In this document: positions 55,903-64,000 of the stretch, piece after piece
Layout of the letters: the number at the start of each line of letters is the position of its first letter
How positions within the stretch are numbered: position 1 is the first letter of the stretch
Origin: Prillingera fragicola
Taxonomy: Eukaryota > Basidiomycota > Tremellomycetes > Trichosporonales > Trichosporonaceae
Length of the DNA stretch: 64,000 nucleotides
Reading direction: 5' to 3'
Assembly (NCBI GenBank): GCA_002335605.1
Contig: BEDY01000003.1
Span: forward strand, 2,294,001 to 2,358,000
Notes under the pieces: generated by a model
The model's database searches: none
Seen by the model: the letters and a program-made list of their open reading frames with translations, nothing else
What the model was told of the DNA's origin: nothing
Made by a program: the position numbers and the translations under genes

Positions 55903-58747
55903 CGTGACAGTGAACTGATTACTCTCTACAGGAGCAGCAAAGGAGGCGGGGGCAAAGGACTTGATCGGCTCGCGGAGGAAGAACAAGACTGAAACGAGCA
56001 CGACCGCGAGGAGCAGGAAGAGCTTTGTTTGAGACTGAATGGTGGACTGTTGGGGATGGGGTGGAAGAGAGATGAGGTTGCTGGTCGGATGGACCGGTGG
56101 CGGATAGTGAGTGGCGTGGCCTGGGGTGCACGCGACACGTGGGATGACGTATGATCGGTGCATACCGACACCAGTAGGCGTGGGGATAGGCGAGGGCTAC
56201 TGGGGGAAACGTTAGGCGTGCGAATTCTCATGCATTGCTCGTAAGCATGCATAGCGAGCATCTAGGTTCAGCAACATGAGCCCAGTCCTCTGTCGCTAAC
56301 GAGAACGCAAAGTCCGGTTCAAGCATAGAGTTTGGGTGCGAAACCATGAGCCAAACTGAGCCAAACGCTGGGACATCGCTTAGGGCATCCCCAACAATCT
56401 CCCTGACCAGTAGCCTCTACAAGTGCACACTTGAAAGAGTCGGCGACCGAGTGGCGTTCACAATAGCTTGGAGCATACATTGACGCGTCTGGGTTTTGTC
56501 TGCTACTGCAAGCAGAACGCTTTAGGCCGTTGGACAGTCGCCATGAGAGGATGCTCTGGCGTTCCGACACTGCGGATCCCATATACGTAGCGGCGGCAAG
56601 TCGCGCAGCAGTGTGCACATGACCAACGCCGCCAGGGGTACAGGGCAGGCAGGGGCTCCTTTTGCGTTGCTGCAGAGGACGTTGAGACGCGACGGTCGCG
56701 TGTCCCTTGAACCCAGGCAACGTTTGGGCTCACAGCTTACAGTCGAAAGGCCTCTGCCTTGTTTGTGCAGCTCGTGTCCAGTTCCAGTTCCTAGCCAATG
56801 TCAGTCTCATCCCTGTTTAAGCTCGGATGGCCTGTGGCCAGTGGCGTGTTGCCTTTGGATATGCGCGGCTACCGCATGTGAGGACGACTCGGCACGACCC
56901 CGGCTTGGTCCAAACACGAGCCAGCGCGGGTTCCTCGTCGTGGCTAGGAACACCCGCTCATGTCCACTTTCGTGCCGTACGACGTTGCCTCGCGTGCACT
57001 ATGCTTTGTTGGAATATCTCCCAAGCAATGACAACCAGCTCGGAGCAGCTTGTACATGACACGCAACTGACCGAAGCCTACCCTCTGATGACCGAGTGGC
57101 GCACCCCCTTGCACCAATTACTGCCGATCCTACACCCTACGAGGCTGAATAGAGCCACTCATGTCCCAAGCCCCATAGCTGGCTGACCCAGCAACGGCGA
57201 CCATTCGAGGGTTGAGCTAAACTAAGGGTTTGTCGATCAATGACTGGCGAAAAAAGCCACAGTTTCAGGTCAGCGCGATGCTGTCAGAGTACCACAGTAC
57301 CACAGGCCACAGTGCTGGTGGCAGTTTTTGTTGGATACAGCTGGTGCTAGAGCGCATTGGCCAGCGCATAGGTTATGGTCTCGACCACAGGCCAAGGGGC
57401 CACAAAGGAAAGGAGCCTGGTCGGGGTTTGCTGTACGGCATCGGCATCGACGTCTGGACGCGTCGAGCATGTTTCGACCTGTCAAAAACGCAGGTGCTTG
57501 TCTGACAGCGTGTATTCTGGCTTCTCCCAGCTCTGAGCCCGCTGTCTGGCGGCCAACCTTGCCATTGTGAGAGTGGTAACGAACAATCCTCACCAGGAGC
57601 TGACAGAGATAAAGGCAGCAGCAGGGTTTAATAGACCTACATGGCTTTGACTGCTTCAACTGGGTAACAGCAGATATAGTTTGTTCAGGAAGCCCCCCTT
57701 GATGTAAGAATAGCACATCCAAGACACTTGGCCAAGCACTGCTGTCTTTATTAATGAATAGCACCATCCCAGCTAGTGACTCAGTGAGACTGAGCCAGTG
57801 GACTGTTGAACAAGTGCGTCTCGGAGTGAGACCTACAAGACCTCGTTCCGTCTTCACTCCCGCACCTGAAGCTCTGGCCAGAAAGACACGTCCAGCGCGT
57901 CCAGAACGCGTCTCGAGCGTGCATCGAGGCTTATGAGATGAGAGGGATGTTGCTGCTAGCCTACGTTGCAAGATCAAGACGCCGGGGGCGACACACAAGA
58001 GGAGGATGTAGGAGAATCAGGGCAGGGTAGGCTTCCCGATCCTGCAAACGACAGGGAATGATCGACGGTATGCTGCAGCGAGGTGTCAGGCTCATATGCC
58101 GTGGACTGCTCAGGGTGTGCTCATGCTTGATCCAGGGTCAACTCATGCCGGTGCTGCAGAGAAGGCAGGAGAGCAGAGGAACTCAGGGCCTTTTACGCGT
58201 CACGCCTGCCGCCCATATTAGGCACCCTGAGTCCCTCTGGCGGTGTGCGCTGGAGGGGCGCATGGGTCTGTGCTCTGCCGTGTCCTCCCCACTTTGTGTC
58301 GTCGTCGTCGTAGACTTTGGGCCAAATCTTGCTGCCTCTCTTCACCACTTCTTCTTCTGCTACTGCTACTGCTCGTCGTCGTCTAACACAGCTCTTGTCG
58401 CCTTGTACCACTAGCACTCGCCCACGGCCACCCTGTCCTCTACACTCCACGCAGCCTGGAGCTCGAGACATCCCGTCCCCTCTTTTCAACTCTCGCACAA
58501 GCCAGCTCTTGGCTAGCACTTGCCGAGCTTCCCGTCTCGACCGGCAAAGCACCCACCCACCCACCACCACATGCCTCTAGTCGCGCACACTACTGCATAG
58601 ACAACACTTCAACCTCATCCTTTCCTCTGCTTTCTACTACACTCACCACGACGACGACCTCGCCACTCCCCTCCCCGTCCGCGATACCCTTGCACCCCTA
58701 AACCCACCCAGCACGCACCGCGCACGCGGCGCCCCGGGAACCCGGCG
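55903..58747. other. Long divergent region, PBI2-like / chitin synthase
   Basis: 2.8 kb between divergent genes. The PBI2 side includes a CACGTG E-box near 56134 and the hydrophobic open frame described with that gene. The chitin synthase side has a CT-rich leader (58320-58720). Between them, a 242-codon minus-strand frame (57270-57998) and others have no protein-like pattern. I see no gene, repeat or RNA in 56250-58300. Confidence 0.45.
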
Positions 58748-61700
58748 ATGAAACGCTTCGACGACGTGCCGCTACCATACTCGTCGACTGCGCCGTTGCC
58801 GCACCGTCAGCCCACGCTGCGGGGAGCACGGCGGCCGAGCAACGGCGCAGCACTGGGCAGCGGCGCAACTGTCAAGCACTCAAAGACGCTCACCAGGCCA
58901 GAACGACATGTCGCGCCCGAACCGCTCATCAACCCCGGTGGGGCAGGGACCGGCGCCACCTCGACGAACCAAGCGGGTGCCTTGAGCTGGTGGACAGTCT
59001 TGTCGTGGATTGTCACGTTCTGGGCACCGCCGGCTGCTCTCCGCGCAGCTGGCATCAAGGAGAAGAACTCGCAGCAGGCATGGAGGGAAAAGATTACGCT
59101 CGTGTTCATTGCCATCTGCCTGGGAGGTATTGTCGGTTTCGCGACAATGGGCCTCCAGTCGGCGCTCTGTCCCGGAGGCTCGACAAATAAAAACTACCAG
59201 CTGCTGGGGTCCACAAACCGTGAGCACATGGCGTACGAGCGAGGCTAATGGAGCAGAGACGCTCAGTATCAGCGGCTGGGCATTCAACATTACCTCGCAG
59301 ACAAAGACCCCGGACAAGGTCAGCTTTTTCAATCTCGCAAAGGACATGCCTGGACAGGACATTACCGGCCTGTTCAAGCGCTCGGCGACCATGTACCCCA
59401 AGTGCACGTCACAGGCCAAATACGCGTCGACCCCATACTGTCCCGAGACGGCTGCCGCTGGCGAGGGGACCAACTCGTCGCTCTGTGTCCTCCCCGAGCT
59501 CTCAAAGGCGACCACCGAGTCGCTCCTCCTCGGCAACAACACCCTCATGGAAGCCTATTCGTGGGACCAGGTCGCAAAGATGCAAAACTACATTGCTATC
59601 GACGGCTTTGTCCTCAACATGAACCCTTACATCAACGCCAACCCCAAGCCGATTGCCAACGACCTAGTCGACGAGGTCATCCGTCGCGCCATTCAGTCCC
59701 AGAATGCCTCGGGCAAGGACGTCACGCTCCAGTTCCACAACCGCGCCGAGCTCCGCGACGCAATGCCATGCCTCACCACAAGGTACCTCGCCGGACGCAT
59801 CGACAAGATCTCGCCAGGATGCTTTGTCGCCGCACTGTTTCTCTACGCGTCACTCATCGTCATTCTTGGCGTGGTGCTCATTCGCTTTGCCATGGCGTGC
59901 ATCTTCAACTGGTTTATCAGCTCCACCCTCGTCCAGACACCCAAGCACCTGTCCCGTCCGGGCATTGCACCGACAGTCATGCCAGAGGGTGCCAACGTGT
60001 CTGTCAACAACCAGACCGGAACAGCGCCTTGGGCTGCTGGAAAGAACACTGCCAAACCAGGATTGCAGGCAAACGGCAGCTCAGACCCTCCTCAGGTCAT
60101 GAGCCTCGCCCGCATCGGCGCCGAGCTCTTTACCGTCTGCCTCATTACCTGTTACTCGGAGGGCGAAGAGTCGATTCGCTCGACCATCGAGTCTATCGCC
60201 GCGACCGACTATCCCGATGCGCGCAAGCTGCTGTGGGTCGTGTGCGACGGCATGATTACCGGTGCGGGTGAAAAGCTCAGCACACCCGATATCTGTGTGG
60301 GCATGCTGGACGCGGATCCTCGTTTCGGCAACCCCCAGCCAATGGGCTACATTGCCGTCGGCAGTGGAAACTTGAAGGAGAACCGCGCAATGGTCTACGC
60401 TGGCCACTATGTCACCAAGAATGGGCACCGTACGCCCGCGATCATGGTCGTCAAGTGCGGCATGCCCCACGAGGCCAGCAACAAGAAGCCCGGAAACCGC
60501 GGCAAGCGCGACTCGCAGCTCATTCTCATGAACTTTTTCAAGGCCGTCACCTACAACGACCGCATGTCGCCCCTCGACTATGACCTGTTCCGCAAGGTCC
60601 AGACACTCATGGGTGTTACTCCAGATTTCTTCGAGGTGTGCCTCATGGTCGACGCAGACACCAAAGTGTACCCCGACTCGCTCACGTACCTCGTCAACTG
60701 CATGGCCAACGACAACATGATCATGGGCCTGTGTGGCGAGACGCGAATCGCCAACAAGCGACAATCGTGGGTCACCGCCATCCAGGTGTTTGAGTATTTC
60801 ATTTCGCACCACCACATCAAGGCGTTCGAGTCAGTGTTTGGCGGCGTGACATGTCTCCCCGGCTGTTTCTCCATGTACCGCATCAAGGCGCGCAAGGAAG
60901 AGGACGACGACTGGGTGCCAATCCTCGTCAAGCCAGAGATTGTACGCGAGTACAGCCAGTCGGACGTTGTGACGCTGCACCAGAAAAACCTGCTCTTGCT
61001 AGGAGAGGACCGTTTCCTGTCGACAATCATGCTGCGCACCTTCCCCCACCGCCGCAACGTGTTTCTGCCCCAGGCAAAGTGTCGTACCGTCGCGCCCGAC
61101 ACGTTTTCCGTGCTGCTGTCGCAGCGCCGTCGCTGGATCAACTCGACCGTCCACAACCTCATGGAGCTCGTGCTTGTCCGCGACCTGTGTGGAACGTTCT
61201 GCTTTTCCATGCAGTTTGTCGTATTCATGGACTTGATCGGAACGATTGTCCTGCCAATCGCCATTTGTCTTACCGTCGCGCTCGTCATCAACTCGATTCT
61301 GAAACCCCCAAAGTCGTTCGAGGAGGCGATCCCGCTCATGCTGCTGGCGGCTATTCTTGGTTTGCCTGCTATTCTCATCCTGTTGACGACACGCAAGGCC
61401 ATCTACGTCGCGTGGATGCTGGTGTACCTGCTCGCGCTCCCCATTTGGAACTTTGTCCTGCCCGTCTACTCGTTCTGGCACTTTGACGACTTTTCATGGG
61501 GAGAAACCCGTAAAGTCGAGGGTGAGGTTGTTGACAAGGCTGGTCACGACCACAAGGGCGCAATCTTTGACGGCACGACTATTCCCCTTCGTCGCTGGGA
61601 CGACTGGGAGCGTTCGCGTCTGCGCAAGCTTCGTCGTGAGGAGAAGCGCCGAAAGGCCCTCGAGCGCACGCACGGCCAGCGGTTCTACGGCGACGACGAC

Positions 61701-62219
61701 ACGCTGTCGGCGCCCAACCGCGATTTCACGCGCAGCGACTATGACTCGGATGCTGGCTCCATCATGTCGTCCGAGGAAGATTTCTGGGGTGGCGACGTGG
61801 GCGGCTACAACGAAAACCACCCCCAGTACCCGCCCCCTCCCACCGCGCTCCCACCTGACACGATGCCGCACGGCCAGACGATTGGCATGGACGAGATGGC
61901 CGCAATGCTTGATCAAGGCTTTGAAGAGCCTCCGCCCGTCCAATACAGGCCAGACCGCAACGCACCGTCCCCTCTCCACCGCAACCCCCAATACCCACCA
62001 CAACGGAACGCGTCTCCACGCATCTCGCCGCCGATGGCCCCACCTCCCGACCAGTACGCGCAGATATCCCCTGTGGATCGCTACGCCGGTGTCGGCAGCG
62101 CCTCCACCGCCGTCGAGCGGACGGCCCACAACGGACACGCCCGACAGCGCTCTGGCGGCGGCGCGCGCCACTATGGCCCCATGGGACCACTCGACGACGG
62201 ACACGGATACGCCCACTAG
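58748..62219 (+). CDS. CHS3: Chitin synthase, class IV (Chs3-like)
   Basis: Processive GT2 glycosyltransferase that polymerises UDP-GlcNAc into cell-wall chitin and exports the chain. Two exons (58748-59219, 59257-62219) give 1144 residues. Two N-terminal membrane helices ([18 protein letters not shown] and [20 protein letters not shown]) flank a lumenal region with a cytochrome-b5-like part typical of class IV/V enzymes, then [20 protein letters not shown]. Catalytic motifs: [71 protein letters not shown] (ED), and QRRRWINST (about residue 778), followed by three or more C-terminal helices. The C-terminal 150 residues are disordered and Pro/His-rich. The 37-bp intron uses GGAGCAG; an alternative AG 3 bases earlier would change one residue. 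The leader region is very long. Confidence 0.96.
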
Positions 62220-62678
62220 ATTTACCCCACCCTCACACCGGCCCCCGGCCTACTACCCACTCACCACCTACCCCGGCGGCCGGCCCGTCCATGACGCTAC
62301 CTTTACTTGGGCCATTTGCGCCATTTACGAAACCGCATTCATACATTCTGCATTGTAATAGAGACACGGAGGAGGAGGAGGGAGGGGAGGTGAAAAGCAA
62401 CTTGGTCCATCTTTTCTTCCTTTTTTTTTGGGACACACTGGCGTGGTCTTTCGAGCAGTATACGCCGGCTCGGGGCACGGCTGTGGAGTTGCTTGGTACT
62501 GTAGCTCGTGCATGCAGTACGTGTACTAGTACACCATTGATCAGGCTGAGTTGCCACTTGCCACACGACAACGGCGAGGACGGGATCAAATCGCGATGAT
62601 GCCCAGCAGCACCGTCACCGTCATCCACCAGGTCTGTTGTTGATGTGCACTCATCCACTCACGACGAGACCGAGCACC
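62220..62678. other. Intergenic region chitin synthase to CSN4
   Basis: 459 bases between tandem plus-strand genes. It contains a CT-then-T run (TTTCCTTTTTTTTT near 62417-62430), plausibly part of the chitin synthase 3' end. Nothing else is recognised. Confidence 0.4.
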
Positions 62679-64000
62679 ATGGACGCCTCGACGCTCGACG
62701 CAAAGCTCTCCGCCGCGGCTGGCATATCGTAAGCTCCCCCCAGTTCCGTAGCACAAGCTCACGCGCCCTGCAGCAACCAGCGCGAGCGGATCAACGCCTA
62801 CCTCACCCTGCTGACCGACCTGCTCGCGGCCCCGGCCGCAGCGCCGCTCATAGCGTTCGGCCGGCACTTTACGACCTCGACGAGCATGGCCATGGTCGTC
62901 GGCCGCCGCGTGCTGGGCGCATACGTCGCTGCACTGGCGTCGGGCGCCTCCACCGGCGGGGGGGAGGAGGAGGAGGACAAGCACAAGTGGGAGTCTCTGG
63001 GTGCGGCGGCGTTCAAGGCCGCGCCAGAGGTGCGCAAGGCGGTCATTGAGGGTGTGCTTGCGCCTGACCTTGCGGGGTGGTGTGAAGAGCAGACTACGGC
63101 GCTGCGGCACGTGTATGCGGATATCCTCTCGGAGGAGGAGGAGTGGTTGGAGGCTGCGCGGGCGTTGATGCGGATCCCACTTGATGGGGGTGGGCGGTGA
63201 GTGGGCTCTGGCGGGCGGGCGCTGACGAGGCAGGATTGTGCCCGACGAGGAGAAGCTGGCCATCTATATCCGTATCGTGCGACTGCTGCTCGAGGTGAGT
63301 CCACGGGCTGGGGTAGTGCTGACGGTCTAGTGCGGCGAGTCTGGCCTCGCTCACCAGTACTTTTCCCGCGCGTCGCTCCTCATCCACACCTCGACCGACA
63401 AGGAGACGCAGCTCAACTACCGCCTTTCGCAGGCGCGCATCTTTGACTATTCCGGCCGGTTCGCCGAGGCTGCCCAAAAGTTCCACGAAGTCTCTCTCAA
63501 CTCGTCCATTGACGAGCAGGACCGTCTCGAGATGCTAAAGTCGGCCGTGCGCGCGAGCATTCTCGCCCCCGCTGGCCCTCAGCGCGCGCGTATTCTCGCG
63601 ACGCTGAACCGCGACGACCGCGTCGACACGTCCATCGAGCCCTACCTCGCCACCATGCTGCGCAAGATGCTGCTCGACCGCATCGTGCGTCCCGCCGAGG
63701 TGCACGAGTTTGAGGCCGGGCTGCAGGACCACCAGCGCGCCCTCGTCGAGGGCGGCGGTACCATGCTCGAGCGCGCTGTGCGCGAGCACAATGTCGGCTC
63801 GTGCTCCAAGGTCTACAGCAACATTGGGTTTGACAGTCTCGGGTCGCTGCTCGGTATGGACCCCGCTGCGGCCGAGGTCATGGCGCGTCGCATGATTGAG
63901 CAAGGCCGGTGAGTCTCTTTTTGTCCTGGGCATTGCTGAAAGCCTAGTCTCCGCGCGTGGATCGACCAACCTCTGGGCCTGCTCTACTTTGAAGCCCGCG
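62679..64000 (+). CDS. CSN4: COP9 signalosome complex subunit 4, 5' part (runs off window)
   Basis: PCI-domain subunit of the COP9 signalosome, which removes Nedd8 from cullin-RING ligases. Exons 62679-62728, 62774-63196, 63234-63294, 63331-63908 and 63948 to the window end give at least 388 residues, nearly the full length of the family (about 400). After a helical N-terminus (LSAAAGISNQRERINAYLTL), the repeats RHVYADILSEEEEWLEAARA and MRIPLDGGGRIVPDEEKLA match CSN4, as does YFSRASLLIHTSTDKETQLN. The PCI part begins EPYLATMLRKMLLDRIVRPA and ends ERAVREHNVGSCSKVYSNIG, with the winged-helix FDSLGSLLGMDPAAAEVMAR and MIEQGRLRAWIDQPLGLLYF at the edge. The gene is cut by the end of the window; its stop codon is not seen. 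Confidence 0.95.

Noticed and set aside
57270..57998. 242-codon minus-strand frame between PBI2-like and chitin synthase
   Set aside because: Amino-acid usage is random-like, with no motif, no plausible start context and many rare codons for this genome.

Overview
This is a 64 kb stretch of nuclear chromosome from a basidiomycetous yeast, most likely a Tremellomycete (Cryptococcus/Trichosporon relatives). The reasons: protein-coding genes are split by very short introns (commonly 33-50 bp, GTRAGT-type donors, a branch motif of the CTGAC/CTAAC form just before a CAG/TAG/AAG acceptor), codons strongly prefer C or G at the third position, genes lie on both strands with short spacers, and the gene set is wholly eukaryotic/fungal (mitochondrial Lon, chitin synthase, Vps20, Rib3 and others). 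The species assignment is inference; no rRNA, tRNA, CRISPR array, transposon or plasmid feature was seen. I rebuilt exon structures by hand; every listed CDS joins into one open reading frame with consensus splice sites.

Layout. 0-7 kb: mitochondrial Lon protease (+), an unrecognised acidic-tailed protein (-), and the outer-mitochondrial-membrane extractase Msp1 (-). 7-20 kb: a small NDUFA4/B12D-like mitochondrial protein, an NDR-family kinase (Cbk1/Orb6), a Thi20-type thiamine enzyme fusion, a very acidic nuclear-type protein, a GRIP golgin and Vps20 (sharing a 162-bp divergent promoter), and a probable Orc6. 20-30 kb: an amino-acid transporter, a small Cys-rich membrane protein, the histone N-acetyltransferase Naa40, riboflavin enzyme Rib3, an intronless Emp70/TM9 protein, and a JMJD4-like oxygenase. 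30-36 kb: five consecutive minus-strand genes counting the JMJD4-like gene: a Cys-tailed small protein, ribosomal eL32, the N-terminal methyltransferase Ntm1, and the 25-residue ribosomal protein eL41. 36-48 kb: a very strongly codon-biased sugar transporter behind a 2-kb regulatory region, an RD/RE-rich unknown protein, TFIIE-beta, a Pho85-type CDK with a Q/H-rich tail, and a forkhead factor. 48-64 kb: an unusual membrane-anchored hydrolase-like protein with a (GAGAAG)16 repeat, a SET/MYND methyltransferase, a proteinase-B-inhibitor-like protein, class IV chitin synthase, and the 5' part of COP9 signalosome subunit 4, which runs off the window.

There is no obvious biosynthetic cluster or defence island; it is ordinary housekeeping chromosome. 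The most noteworthy material is in gene architecture and regulation: start codons isolated or split by introns (Ntm1, Pho85), micro-exons of 3, 15 and 23 nt, a 3' intron placed on the eL41 stop codon so that spliced and unspliced messages encode the same protein, introns down to about 30 bp, a 17-bp TAAT-type element shared in inverted orientation by two distant intergenic regions, a CGGCCCATT-type motif repeated upstream of the sugar transporter, and a palindromic ATGCAT between the stop codons of five convergent gene pairs.
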